DNA of 64,000 nucleotides from Castellaniella daejeonensis (GTDB lineage: Bacteria > Pseudomonadota > Gammaproteobacteria > Burkholderiales > Burkholderiaceae_B): NCBI RefSeq assembly GCF_039523555.1, contig NZ_BAAAFN010000020.1, positions 1 through 64,000 on the forward strand, in the 5' to 3' direction. Below are positions 35,031-44,327 of the stretch, in pieces. Under the pieces are notes generated by a model. That model saw only the letters and a list, made by a program, of their open reading frames with translations. It was not told the DNA's origin and ran no database searches. How positions within the stretch are numbered: the stretch's first letter is position 1; every line of letters starts with the position of its first letter. The position numbers and the translations under genes were made by a program.

Positions 35031-36200
35031 ATGCTGACCGATTTCTTCCTCCAGTTGCGTGCCGCGGGCATCCCGGTCTCCATCCGGGAATACCTGAGCC
35101 TGCTCGAACTGCTGTGCAGCCCGGCCGCACCCACGAGCACGGAAGCGTTCTACCACCTGGCGCGCCTGGCGCTGGTCAAGGACGAGACCCGCTACGATCG
35201 CTACGACCGGGTCTTCGCCGCCTTCATCGGCCAGCTCCAGGCCCGCGCCGGCGGGCCCGACATCCCTCCCGACTGGCTGGTGCAGACCTTCCGCAAGCAG
35301 CTCACCGACGAGGAAAAGGCAGCCCTGGAAAAGCACGGCTGGGCCCGGCTGATGGAAATGTTCCGCGAGCGCCTGGCCGAGCAGAAGGAACGCCACGCAG
35401 GTGGCAGCAAATGGATCGGCACCGGGGGCTCTTCGCCCTTCGGCCACGGCGGTTATCACCCGGAAGGCATCCGCATCGGCGGTCCATCGGCCGGCAACCG
35501 CACGGCCATCAAGGTCTGGGAACGGCGCGACTATCGCGACTACGATGACCAGCAGGTCCTGGGCACGCGCAACTTCAAGATGGCGCTGCGGCGCCTGCGG
35601 CGCTTCGCCCGCCAGGGCGCGGCGCTGGAACTGGACATGCCGGGCACCATCCGCGGCACCGCCGAGCAGGCCGGGATGCTGGACCTGCACTGGATGCCCG
35701 AGCGCCACAACACCGTCAAGGTGCTGATGCTGCTGGACGTGGGCGGCAGCATGGACGACCACATCGCCCGCATCGAATCGCTGTTCTCCGCGGCCCGCAG
35801 CGAATTCCGGCACCTGGAAGTCTATTACTTCCACAACTGCCCCTATGAATCCGTCTGGCGCCACAACAGCCGCCGCCACGGCGAGCGCATAGAGACCTGG
35901 GACCTGCTGCGCACCTACGGCGAGGACTGGCGCCTGATCCTGGTGGGCGACGCGTCCATGAGCCCCTACGAACTGCTGTACCCGGGCGGTTCGATCGAGC
36001 ACCACAACGAAGAGACCGGGGCCGCCTGGCTGCAGCGCATCCTGGGCCACTGGCCGCACGCCGTCTGGCTGAACCCGGAACCTTCCGGTTCCTGGCAGTA
36101 CCGCCAGTCCATCGCCCTGGTCAAGGAACTGATGCACGACCGCATGTTCGGCATGACGATGGACGGACTGGAACAGGCGATGCGGCTGCTGTCGAAGTAG
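35031..36200 (+). CDS. VWA-domain protein, CoxE-like partner of MoxR
   Basis: The 389-residue product has a helical N-terminal region (about 1-150). Its C-terminal von Willebrand A domain has a metal-site sequence LLDVGGSMDDH, a MIDAS variant in which the first Ser of DxSxS is Gly; this variant is usual in the group. A glycine/serine-rich segment (GGSKWIGTGGSSPFGHGGY) precedes the domain. With the MoxR ATPase it should form a chaperone that remodels or loads a target enzyme; no target can be identified nearby. Confidence 0.88.
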   Translation: MLTDFFLQLRAAGIPVSIREYLSLLELLCSPAAPTSTEAFYHLARLALVKDETRYDRYDRVFAAFIGQLQARAGGPDIPPDWLVQTFRKQLTDEEKAALEKHGWARLMEMFRERLAEQKERHAGGSKWIGTGGSSPFGHGGYHPEGIRIGGPSAGNRTAIKVWERRDYRDYDDQQVLGTRNFKMALRRLRRFARQGAALELDMPGTIRGTAEQAGMLDLHWMPERHNTVKVLMLLDVGGSMDDHIARIESLFSAARSEFRHLEVYYFHNCPYESVWRHNSRRHGERIETWDLLRTYGEDWRLILVGDASMSPYELLYPGGSIEHHNEETGAAWLQRILGHWPHAVWLNPEPSGSWQYRQSIALVKELMHDRMFGMTMDGLEQAMRLLSK

Positions 36201-36379
36201 ACCGAAGCAGGCCGGCCTCGTGACGGGTGACATCGACATGTCATGATGTGACCTCGGGGCCGAATTGATTCCGATCCCCGGTATCCGCCTGGCGACCAGC
36301 GGGCAACGCGTGCGTTCCGGGGCGCCCATGCGGTAATGTTATGGGCCGCACCTTTTCACTCACGACGTTCCCCGCACCC
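36201..36379. other. Intergenic region with weak dyad, before the peptidase gene
   Basis: TGACATC-GACATGTC-ATGATGTGA near 36228-36251 is an imperfect palindrome centred on the perfect 8-mer GACATGTC (36235-36242). No terminator T-tract follows the VWA gene. An ATG at 36341 gives a 13-codon extension of the peptidase, which I do not favour. Confidence 0.3.
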
Positions 36380-39148
36380 ATGCTCCGGCCGAACCCCCTG
36401 CCCTCCCTGTTTCTTGCGTTCTGCCTGCTGGCAGCACCCGTCCTGCACAGCCCCGCGCTTGCCAAACCTGCCGCCGCGCAGAGCCTTCCCGCCGGCGTCC
36501 ACCAGGTCGTCATGATCGAAGGCGTGACGGAATACCGCCTGGACAACGGCCTGCAGGTACTGCTTGCCCCGGATGATTCCCGCGCCCAGACCACGGTAAA
36601 CATGAGCTACCGCGTCGGCTCGCGCAACGAAGGACCGGGCGAGACCGGCATGGCGCACCTGCTGGAGCACCTGCTGTTCCGTGGCAGCCCGAAACACCCG
36701 GACGCCCTGGCCGAATTCGCGCGCCGGGGGCTGGCGGCCAACGGCTCGACCACCGCCGACCTGACGAACTATTACGCCACGTTCGCCAGCGACCCCGACA
36801 CGCTGCGCTGGTACCTGTCCTGGCAGGCCGACGCCATGCTGAACGCGCGCATCGCCCGCGCGGACCTGGACGCGGAAATGCCGGTGGTGCGCAACGAAAT
36901 GGAACGTGGCGAAAACAGCCCGTTCAGCATGCTGATGCAGCAGGTTGCCTCGGCTGCCTATGTCTGGCACCCCTACGGCCGCAGCGTGATCGGTGCGCGT
37001 TCCGATGTGGAGCACGTCGGCATCGAGCCGCTGCGCGCCTTCTACCATCGATACTACCGTCCGGACAATGCCACGCTGATCATCACAGGCCGCTTCGATG
37101 CGCGGCAGACGCTGCAATGGATCGCGCAGGCGTTCGGCGCCATCGCCCGGCCCGGCGGCGCGCTGCCGCCCGAATACACGGTCGAACCCGTCCAGCAGGG
37201 CGCGCGCAGCGTCACCCTGCGGCGCATCGGCGGCAGCCCCATCGTCCTGGCGCAGTATCACCTGCCGGAGGCTGCCGGCGACGCCTACACGGCCCTGTCG
37301 ATCGGCAGCGCCATGCTGGCCGACACCCCGGCCGGACCGCTCTACCAGGCCCTGGTGGCCAAGGGCCTGGCCAGCAGCGTGTTCGGCTTCGCCCGGCCCA
37401 TGAAGCAGCCCGGCTACGCGGTATTCGGCGCGCAGGTACAGCCCGGGGCGGATCCCCAGGCAGCCATGGCGGCCCTGGAACGCACCCTGGAAACCGAAGG
37501 GATCGGTCAGCTGGACCAGGCCGCGCTGGAGCGCATCCGCACGGCCTGGCTGAACGACTGGAAACAGACCTACAACCAGTCCGGCGCCCTGGCGCAAGCC
37601 CTGTCCGACGCCGTCGCCTGGGGGGACTGGCGCCTGTTCTTCATCGAGCGCCTGCGGGTCCGGGCGCTGACGCTGGATGCAATCCGCACGCAGCTGAGCG
37701 CCTGGCTGCTGCCCAGCAACCGCACCAGCGGGATGTACCTGCCGACGCCGGACCCGAAGAACGCGCCAGCGCCCGCCCCGGCCGACCTCGGCCCGTGGAT
37801 CGGGCAGCTCGACACGGGCACCGGGCGCCCCGCCGTGGCGGCCTTCGACACCCGCCCCCTGTCCATCGACGCCGCCACCCGGCGCAGCGCCCTGGCCCTG
37901 CCCAACGGCCCGGTGTCCCTGGCCCTGCTGCCCAAGGCCACCGCGGGAGAGCAGGTTCATGCCGTATTGCGCATGGGCTTCGGCAACGCCGAGGCATTGC
38001 GCGGGCAGGACCTCGTGCCCTTCGCCACCGGCGCCATGCTGCTGCGCGGCGCCGACGGCATGAGCCGCCAGCAGATCGAAGATCGCCTGAACGCACTGGA
38101 CTCCCAACTGTCGTTCGGCGCCGATGGCAACGTGCTGAACGTTTCCCTGCGCAGTTCCCGCGAACACCTGGCCGATGCACTGGACCTGGTGTTCCACCTG
38201 CTGCGCGCGCCGGCCTTTCCGGAGGACGAACTGGAGCGGCTCAAGCGCAGCCTGCGCACCCGGGTGGAAAACGACGCATCGAGTCCGGCCTACCTGGTGC
38301 GCAACACGCTGCGGCGGCATGGACAGCCCTGGGACCGGGACGATGTCCGCTATACCCCCACGACGGCCGAAACCCTGGCCTGGATCGAAGCCCTGAGCCG
38401 CGAACGGCTGCGCAGGTTCCATGAACGGTTCTACGGCGCGGGCCACCTGTCCCTGGCCGTGGTGGGGGATTTCGACCCCGCCGTGGTGGAACAGCGCCTG
38501 CGCGCCGGCCTGTCCGGCTGGCGGACCGCTCCGGCCTACGAACGCCTGGCCGATCCCTGGCATGCGGTCGAACCCAAGACCTTCCGCATCCCGGCGCCGG
38601 GCAAGGCCAACGCCGAATACCGGGCCGCCCTGCCCCTGAAACTGCGGGACACCGATCCGCGCTGGCCCGCGCTGATGCTGGCGAACTATCTGATCGGCGG
38701 CTCCGAGGATTCCCGTCTGTGGCAGGCCATCCGGGTGCGCGGCGGCCTGTCCTACGGCGTGGGCAGCGCCGTCAGCGCCTCGCCCTTCGAAGAATCGGGG
38801 GCATGGATGCTGTTCGCCAGCATGGCCGCGCAGAACGCCGACACGCTGCAGGCTGAGATGCGTACCGTCCTGGACGAGACCCTGAAGACCGGCTTCACCC
38901 AGGCTGAAGTCGACCGGGGGGTCCAGTCGCTGCTGAACTACCTGCAACTGGGGCGCTCAGACGACGCCTACCTGGCGGGCCGCTGGATCGACTATCTGGA
39001 CTCAGGCCGCAGCTTCGCCTGGCAGCAGCACATCATCGACCAGTTGCGCGACCTGGAGGCCGGGCAGGTCAACGCCGCCATGCACGGGCTGCTCGATCCC
39101 GAGGCGCTCAGCATCGCCGTGGCGGCCGACCCCGACCCGAAGCACTGA
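36380..39148 (+). CDS. M16-family zinc metallopeptidase (insulinase-like, two-domain)
   Basis: The 922-residue secreted peptidase starts at ATG 36380 (MLRPNPLPSLFLAFCLL), giving a normal signal peptide cleaved near ALAKPAA. The inverted zinc motif HLLEH (93-97) with a downstream Glu in RNEMERGE marks the active M16 domain. The C-terminal half (about 500-900) is the inactive partner with FDPAVVEQRL and GLSYGVGSAVSAS. The protein probably forms the clamshell chamber in the periplasm that degrades peptides. Monocistronic, convergent with dnaJ. Confidence 0.9.
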   Translation: MLRPNPLPSLFLAFCLLAAPVLHSPALAKPAAAQSLPAGVHQVVMIEGVTEYRLDNGLQVLLAPDDSRAQTTVNMSYRVGSRNEGPGETGMAHLLEHLLFRGSPKHPDALAEFARRGLAANGSTTADLTNYYATFASDPDTLRWYLSWQADAMLNARIARADLDAEMPVVRNEMERGENSPFSMLMQQVASAAYVWHPYGRSVIGARSDVEHVGIEPLRAFYHRYYRPDNATLIITGRFDARQTLQWIAQAFGAIARPGGALPPEYTVEPVQQGARSVTLRRIGGSPIVLAQYHLPEAAGDAYTALSIGSAMLADTPAGPLYQALVAKGLASSVFGFARPMKQPGYAVFGAQVQPGADPQAAMAALERTLETEGIGQLDQAALERIRTAWLNDWKQTYNQSGALAQALSDAVAWGDWRLFFIERLRVRALTLDAIRTQLSAWLLPSNRTSGMYLPTPDPKNAPAPAPADLGPWIGQLDTGTGRPAVAAFDTRPLSIDAATRRSALALPNGPVSLALLPKATAGEQVHAVLRMGFGNAEALRGQDLVPFATGAMLLRGADGMSRQQIEDRLNALDSQLSFGADGNVLNVSLRSSREHLADALDLVFHLLRAPAFPEDELERLKRSLRTRVENDASSPAYLVRNTLRRHGQPWDRDDVRYTPTTAETLAWIEALSRERLRRFHERFYGAGHLSLAVVGDFDPAVVEQRLRAGLSGWRTAPAYERLADPWHAVEPKTFRIPAPGKANAEYRAALPLKLRDTDPRWPALMLANYLIGGSEDSRLWQAIRVRGGLSYGVGSAVSASPFEESGAWMLFASMAAQNADTLQAEMRTVLDETLKTGFTQAEVDRGVQSLLNYLQLGRSDDAYLAGRWIDYLDSGRSFAWQQHIIDQLRDLEAGQVNAAMHGLLDPEALSIAVAADPDPKH

Positions 39149-39172
39149 AGGCCGCGAACCGCACAAAGAAAA

Positions 39173-39205
39173 ACCCCGTTCGCCGGCCGGGCCGGTGAAC
39201 GGGGT
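39173..39205 (-). terminator. Intrinsic terminator of the dnaKJ operon
   Basis: ACCCCGTTC (39173-39181) pairs with GAACGGGGT (39197-39205), with a further GCCGGC/GCCGGT inner stem. Reading the minus strand, a TTTTTCTTT tract follows. It lies 24 bases after the dnaJ stop. Confidence 0.85.
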
Positions 39206-39228
39206 GGACATCGGGCGGCTGGCCTGCG

Positions 39229-40359
39229 TCAGGAGAAGAAGTTCTTCACCTTGTCGGTCCAGGATTCGCTCTTGGGCGAATGGCGGTCGCCGCCGCTGTT
39301 CAGGGACGCCTCGAACTGGCGCAGAAGCGCTTTCTGTTCTTCGTTCAGGCGCACGGGGGTTTCCACCACGATGTGGCAATACAGGTCGCCGGGATAGCTG
39401 GAACGCACGCCCTTGATGCCCTTGCCGCGCAGTCGGAAGGTCTTGCCGGTCTGTGTGCCTTCGGGAATGGTGATTTCCCCGCGCCCGGACAGCGTCGGGA
39501 CTTCCTGCACGCCCCCCAGCGCCGCCTTGGTGAAGGGGATGGTCAGCTCGCAGTGCAGGTCCTCGCCCTGGCGCTCGAAGATGCCGTGCGGCTTGATGCG
39601 GATCTCGACGTACAGGTCGCCCGGAGGCCCGCCGTTCAGCCCCGGCTCGCCATTGCCGGTGGAACGGATGCGCATGCCGTCGTCGATCCCCGCGGGAATC
39701 TTGACCTGCAGGGTCTTGTTCTTGCGGACACGGCCCACGCCCTCGCAATCGACGCAGGGATCGGTGATCTCGCGGCCGGTGCCATGACAGGTCGGGCAGG
39801 TCTGCTGGACGCTGAAAAAGCCCTGCTGCATGCGCACGGCGCCGCTGCCGCCGCAGGTATGGCAGGTGCGCGGCGAGGTGCCGGGTCGGGCGCCCGAGCC
39901 ATGGCAGGTTTCGCAGGATTCCCAACTGGGAATGCGGATCTCGGTGTCGAACCCGTTGGCCGCCTGCTCCAGGCTGATCTCCAGCGAGTATTTCAGGTCG
40001 GCGCCGCGATAGACCTGGGGTCCGCCGCCCCGGCGGCCTGCGGCAGCGCCGAATATTTCCCCGAATATGTCGCCGAAGGCGTCGGCAAAACCGCCCGCGC
40101 CGCCATTCATGCCGGCGCCGGCCGCCGCGTTCGGATCCACGCCGGCATGACCGAAACGGTCATAGGCCGCGCGCTTTTCCGGATCGGACAGCATCTCGTA
40201 GGCTTCCTTGGCCTCTTTGAATTTGTCCTCGGCCTCCTTGCTGTCCGGATTGCGGTCCGGGTGGTATTTCATGGCCAGCTTGCGGTAGGCCTTGCGGATG
40301 TCGTCGTCCGAGGCGTTCTTGGCCACGCCCAGGACGTCGTAAAAATCTCGTTTTGCCAT
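39229..40359 (-). CDS. dnaJ: Chaperone DnaJ (Hsp40)
   Basis: The 376-residue co-chaperone stimulates DnaK ATPase and delivers substrates. The J domain (1-70, HPD in MKYHPDRNPDS), a glycine/alanine-rich linker, and the zinc-finger domain with four CxxCxGxG-type repeats (CETCHGSG, CHTCGGSG, CPTCHGTG, CVDCEGVG) lead to the C-terminal substrate domain. It lies 173 bases downstream of dnaK; a strong hairpin stands between them. Confidence 0.97.
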   Translation of the reverse strand: MAKRDFYDVLGVAKNASDDDIRKAYRKLAMKYHPDRNPDSKEAEDKFKEAKEAYEMLSDPEKRAAYDRFGHAGVDPNAAAGAGMNGGAGGFADAFGDIFGEIFGAAAGRRGGGPQVYRGADLKYSLEISLEQAANGFDTEIRIPSWESCETCHGSGARPGTSPRTCHTCGGSGAVRMQQGFFSVQQTCPTCHGTGREITDPCVDCEGVGRVRKNKTLQVKIPAGIDDGMRIRSTGNGEPGLNGGPPGDLYVEIRIKPHGIFERQGEDLHCELTIPFTKAALGGVQEVPTLSGRGEITIPEGTQTGKTFRLRGKGIKGVRSSYPGDLYCHIVVETPVRLNEEQKALLRQFEASLNSGGDRHSPKSESWTDKVKNFFS

Positions 40360-40480
40360 GGATTCGGGTTGCCTGTGCTATGCGCTGCTGATTGAAGGAC
40401 ACATGCCCGGCCCGGTGCAGAACCGGTTCCGGGCAGGCTCGCTGTTCCCCGGGCGGCTTGCGGGCCGCCCCGGCTCGCCG

Positions 40481-40513
40481 GGCGCGGAACCGCCCTGCCG
40501 GGCGTTCCGCGCC
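40481..40513 (-). repeat. Hairpin in the dnaK-dnaJ gap
   Basis: GGCGCGGAAC (40481-40490) pairs with GTTCCGCGCC (40504-40513) around an inner GCCC/GGGC stem. It lies just after the dnaK stop and has no T-tract. It may partially terminate transcription or protect the dnaK message, giving less DnaJ than DnaK. Confidence 0.5.
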
Positions 40514-40532
40514 GAGGCGCGTCCGGCGGGGA

Positions 40533-42455
40533 TCAGTCGCGCTTCACTTCCTTGAAGTCGGCATCGACGACGTCGTCTTCCGCCGGCTTGGCGCCATCGG
40601 CCGCAGCCGCGCCCGCAGCCGCCTGCTTGGCCTGCATGTCGGCGTACATCTTTTCGCCGAGCTTCTGCGAGGCGGTGGACAGGGCCTCGACCTTGGCGTC
40701 GATGGCGGCCTTGTCGTCGCCCTTGATGGCTTCTTCAAGTTCCTTGATGGCCGATTCGATGGCTTCCTTTTCGGAGGCTTCGAGCTTGTCGCCGTATTCC
40801 GTCAGGGACTTGCGCGTGGCGTGGACCAGGCCGTCGGCCTGGTTGCGCGCCTGCGCCAGTTCGGCGATGCGGTGGTCTTCCTCGGCGTTGGCCTCGGCGT
40901 CCTTCACCATGCGCTCGATCTCTTCCTCGGTCAGGCCCGAGCTGGCCTTGATCGTGATCTTGTTTTCCTTGCCGGTGCCCTTGTCCTTGGCCGACACGTG
41001 CAGGATGCCGTTGGCGTCGATGTCGAAGGTGACCTCGATCTGCGGCAGGCCACGCGGGGCCGGCGGGATGCCTTCCAGGTTGAACTCGCCCAGCGCCTTG
41101 TTGCCCGCGGCGACTTCGCGCTCGCCCTGGTAGACCTTGATGGTCACGGCCGGCTGGTTGTCATCCGCCGTGGAGAACACCTGCGAGAAGCGCGTCGGGA
41201 TGGTGGTGTTCTTCTTGATCATCTTGGTCATGACGCCACCCAGGGTCTCGATCCCCAGGGACAGCGGCGTCACGTCGAGCAGCAGCACGTCCTTGCGGTC
41301 GCCAGACAGCACGGAACCCTGGATCGCGGCGCCGGCGGCCACAGCCTCGTCGGGGTTCACGTCCTTGCGCGGCTCGCGGCCGAAGAATTCCTTGACCTTT
41401 TCCTGGACCTTGGGCATGCGGGTCATGCCCCCGACCAGGATCACGTCGTCGATATCGGAAGCCTTGACGCCGGCGTCCTTGATCGCCACGCGGCAGGGTT
41501 CGATCGTGCGTTCGATCAGTTCCTCGACCAGCGCTTCCAGCTTGGAGCGAGTGATCTTCAGGTTCAGGTGCTTGGGACCGGAGGCGTCGGCCGTGATGTA
41601 CGGCAGGTTGATCTCGGTCTGCTGCGTGGAGGACAGCTCGATCTTGGCCTTTTCGGCGGCTTCCTTCAGACGCTGCAGGGCAAGCACGTCCTTGGACAGG
41701 TCGGCGCCCGACTCCTTCTTGAACTCGGTGATGATGTAGTCGATGATGCGCTGGTCGAAGTCTTCGCCGCCCAGGAACGTGTCGCCGTTGGTCGACAGCA
41801 CCTCGAACTGCTTTTCGCCATCCACATCCGCGATCTCGATGATGGACACGTCGAAGGTGCCGCCGCCCAGGTCATAGACCACGATCTTGCGATCGCCGCG
41901 CTCGGACTTGTCCAGGCCGAAGGCCAGGGCCGCCGCGGTCGGCTCGTTGATGATGCGCTTGACTTCCAGGCCGGCGATGCGGCCGGCGTCCTTGGTCGCC
42001 TGGCGCTGGCTGTCGTTGAAGTAGGCCGGCACGGTGATCACGGCCTCGGTGACTTCCTCGCCCAGGTAGTCCTCGGCGGTCTTCTTCATCTTGCGCAGGA
42101 TGTCGGCGGACACTTGCGGGGGAGCCAGCTTCTTGTCCTGGGCCTCGACCCAGGCGTCGCCGTTTTCAGCCTTGACGATCTTGTAGGGCATCAGGTCGAT
42201 GTCCTTCTGCACGGCCTTTTCTTCGAACTTGCGGCCGATCAGGCGCTTGACGGCGAAGATGGTGTTCTTCGGGTTGGTGACGGCCTGGCGCTTGGCCGGC
42301 GCGCCCACCAGGATCTCGCCGTCCTGCATGTAGGCGACGATGGACGGCGTGGTGCGCGCGCCTTCGGAGTTTTCAATGATCTTGACCTTGGAACCGTCCA
42401 GCACTGCGACGCAGCTGTTGGTCGTGCCCAGGTCGATGCCGATGATCTTGCTCAT
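40533..42455 (-). CDS. dnaK: Chaperone DnaK (Hsp70)
   Basis: A 640-residue Hsp70 with all landmarks: GIDLGTTNSCVAV at the N-terminus, YDLGGGTFDVSI, VGGMTRMPKVQ in the ATPase domain, the DVTPLSLGIET linker and substrate domain, and an EEDDVVDADFKEVKRD-type acidic tail. The start MSKIIGIDLG at 42455 is preferred over an upstream in-frame ATG. Preceded by a sigma32-type promoter. Confidence 0.98.
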   Translation of the reverse strand: MSKIIGIDLGTTNSCVAVLDGSKVKIIENSEGARTTPSIVAYMQDGEILVGAPAKRQAVTNPKNTIFAVKRLIGRKFEEKAVQKDIDLMPYKIVKAENGDAWVEAQDKKLAPPQVSADILRKMKKTAEDYLGEEVTEAVITVPAYFNDSQRQATKDAGRIAGLEVKRIINEPTAAALAFGLDKSERGDRKIVVYDLGGGTFDVSIIEIADVDGEKQFEVLSTNGDTFLGGEDFDQRIIDYIITEFKKESGADLSKDVLALQRLKEAAEKAKIELSSTQQTEINLPYITADASGPKHLNLKITRSKLEALVEELIERTIEPCRVAIKDAGVKASDIDDVILVGGMTRMPKVQEKVKEFFGREPRKDVNPDEAVAAGAAIQGSVLSGDRKDVLLLDVTPLSLGIETLGGVMTKMIKKNTTIPTRFSQVFSTADDNQPAVTIKVYQGEREVAAGNKALGEFNLEGIPPAPRGLPQIEVTFDIDANGILHVSAKDKGTGKENKITIKASSGLTEEEIERMVKDAEANAEEDHRIAELAQARNQADGLVHATRKSLTEYGDKLEASEKEAIESAIKELEEAIKGDDKAAIDAKVEALSTASQKLGEKMYADMQAKQAAAGAAAADGAKPAEDDVVDADFKEVKRD

Positions 42456-42485
42456 GTTGGATCCTGTCGATATTTGAATGATGGA

Positions 42486-42502
42486 GCGAGCCACCGGCTC
42501 GC
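42486..42502 (-). repeat. Hairpin in the dnaK 5' leader
   Basis: GCGAGCC (42486-42492) and GGCTCGC (42496-42502) form a 7-bp stem with a 3-base loop, between the heat-shock promoter and the dnaK start. It is probably part of the leader mRNA and may affect stability. Confidence 0.4.
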
Positions 42503-42513
42503 CGATGGTTCGA

Positions 42514-42541
42514 ATATGGGGTTTCCGGACCCGGTTTCAAG
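42514..42541 (-). promoter_or_regulatory. Sigma32 (RpoH) promoter of dnaK
   Basis: On the minus strand CTTGAAA (42541-42535) is followed, after 13 bases, by CCCCATAT (42521-42514). This is nearly identical to the RpoH consensus CTTGAAA-N13-15-CCCCATNT. It lies about 60 bases upstream of the dnaK start. Confidence 0.85.
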
Positions 42542-42559
42542 GCCCGGGCCGGCGGGGTC

Positions 42560-43138
42560 TCAGGCGGGGCCGGACGATACCATGACCAGCGCCGGGCGCA
42601 GGACGCGATCGGCGATCAGGTAGCCCTTCTGCAGGGTCTGGGCCACGGCGCCCTGGGGATGCTCGGAAGGCACGTTGGAAATCGCCTGGTGGCGGTGCGG
42701 GTCGAAAACATCGCCGGGCGCGGGCGCGATCTCGCGCATCTGGTTGCGCTCGAAGGCATTGTTCAACTGCCGCAGCGTGGCCTCGACGCCCTGGCGCCAA
42801 TCTTCCACAGTCTGGTTTTCCTGGGCCAGGGCGGCTTCCAGGCTGTCGCGCACCGGGATCAGGCTCTCGGCAAACGATTCCGTGCCGAACTTGCGGGCCT
42901 TGGCCACGTCTTCCTGGGCGCGGCGCCGCACGTTTTCGACTTCGGCGTGGGCCCGCAGCAGCTGGTCGTGGTAATCGGCGACCTGCTTCTGGGCTTCGTC
43001 CAGCAGTGCGGCCAGGTCTTCGCCCGGCTGGGCGGCTTCGGGCTGCCCGGCGGACTCATCGGCCGGATTCCGGCCTGCGGACGGGGTTTCGGCGCTCGGC
43101 GCGGCTTGCGGGTCCAAGTCTTCCTGGGGTGCCGACAT
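42560..43138 (-). CDS. grpE: Nucleotide exchange factor GrpE
   Basis: The 192-residue protein starts MSAPQEDLDPQ. A disordered acidic N-terminus precedes a long helix (LDEAQKQVADYHDQLLRAHAEVENVRRRAQED) and the beta domain with DVFDPHRHQAISNVPSEHPQG, the region that contacts DnaK. It releases ADP from DnaK. The longer frame to 43216 would cover the heat-shock promoter and is rejected. Confidence 0.96.
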   Translation of the reverse strand: MSAPQEDLDPQAAPSAETPSAGRNPADESAGQPEAAQPGEDLAALLDEAQKQVADYHDQLLRAHAEVENVRRRAQEDVAKARKFGTESFAESLIPVRDSLEAALAQENQTVEDWRQGVEATLRQLNNAFERNQMREIAPAPGDVFDPHRHQAISNVPSEHPQGAVAQTLQKGYLIADRVLRPALVMVSSGPA

Positions 43139-43177
43139 ATTCAAATCTCCAATGCTGAAAGGGGGTGAACGCTTGGG

Positions 43178-43207
43178 TAGATGGGGATGAGGCGCACATT
43201 CTTCAAG
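43178..43207 (-). promoter_or_regulatory. Sigma32 (RpoH) promoter of grpE
   Basis: On the minus strand CTTGAA (43207-43202) and CCCCATCTA (43186-43178) are separated by 15 bases, an excellent match to the RpoH consensus. Transcription would start some 30 bases before the grpE ATG. Confidence 0.85.
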
Positions 43208-43255
43208 CCCCGGCACGACGCCGCCCGATGTCGGGCCGGCGCATCCGGCCCGCGC

Positions 43256-44302
43256 CTAGGTCCAGCCGGCCAGGTTGTCGGCCAGCAACCCGGCGAAACC
43301 CCGCGCCCACTTCGGATCGGCATTCAGGCAGGGGATGTAGCGGAAATCGCGCCCGCCCGCCGCCAGGAAGGCCTCGCGGCAGCCCATGTTGATTTCTTCC
43401 AGCGTTTCCAGGCAGTCCGCCAGGAAGCCCGGGCACATCAGGTCCACCGTGCCCACCCCCTGCCGCCCCCAGGCTTCGAGCGTGGGCTGGGTATAGGGCT
43501 GCAGCCAGGGCGCCGCACCGAAGCGGCTCTGGAAAGCCACGTGCAGGCGGTCGCCGTCCGCGCCCAGGCGTTCGCGCAAGGCCCGGGCAGTCTGCTGGCA
43601 ATCGCGGAAATAGGGATCCCCCTGGCGCACCGACCGCTGGGGCAGGCCATGAAAGCTGAGCAGCAGCCGGTCGGGCTTGCCGGCCCGGTCCCAGTGCGCC
43701 CGCACCGACCGGCACAGCGCATCGAGATACGCGTCGGACGTGTGGAAACGGTCCAGGAAACGCAGCGTGGGCTGATGGCGCAGCCGCGCCAGGTGCGCGG
43801 CGACCGCGTCCACGGCCGTGGCCGTGGTGCTGGCGGCATATTGCGGATACATCGGCGCGACCAGGATGCGGCCGCAGCCGGCCGCGCGCAGGGCATCCAG
43901 GGCGCCCGCCAGGGCCGGTCGGCCGTAGCGCATGCCCAGTTCGACCCGGACATCCAGGCCCCGCGCGCGCAGGGACGCCGCCACGGCGTCGGCCAGGTCC
44001 CGGCTGTACACCAGCAGGGGCGAACCCCGCTCGAGCCAGACCTGGGCATACTTCGGGGCCACGGCGGCTGGCCGCCGCGTCAGCACGAACAGGCGCAAGA
44101 TGGTCTGCCACAGCACGGCGGGCAATTCCACCACCCGGGGATCGGACAGGAATTCTCCCAGGTAGCGGCGCACCGCCGCCGGGGTGGGCTCATCGGGCGT
44201 GCCCAGATTGATCAGCAGGATGCCCAGAGGGCCGCGGCCGGGTCCGGGCGCGTCGGGGTCGAGCGCCCGTGGATCGGACACTTCGGGAAGAAAGCGGCTC
44301 AT
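43256..44302 (-). CDS. hemH: Ferrochelatase
   Basis: The 348-residue enzyme inserts Fe(II) into protoporphyrin IX, the last step of heme synthesis. Family motifs: ILLINLGTPDEPTPAAVRRYL at the N-terminus, YPQYAASTTATA, LLLSFHGLPQRS (the catalytic His) and MCPGFLADCLETLEEI. Its place between hrcA and grpE is the usual betaproteobacterial order. It is 26 bases from hrcA, so they probably form one transcript. Confidence 0.96.
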   Translation of the reverse strand: MSRFLPEVSDPRALDPDAPGPGRGPLGILLINLGTPDEPTPAAVRRYLGEFLSDPRVVELPAVLWQTILRLFVLTRRPAAVAPKYAQVWLERGSPLLVYSRDLADAVAASLRARGLDVRVELGMRYGRPALAGALDALRAAGCGRILVAPMYPQYAASTTATAVDAVAAHLARLRHQPTLRFLDRFHTSDAYLDALCRSVRAHWDRAGKPDRLLLSFHGLPQRSVRQGDPYFRDCQQTARALRERLGADGDRLHVAFQSRFGAAPWLQPYTQPTLEAWGRQGVGTVDLMCPGFLADCLETLEEINMGCREAFLAAGGRDFRYIPCLNADPKWARGFAGLLADNLAGWT

Positions 44303-44327
44303 GTACGGGAAACAGGAAAAGGCGGCA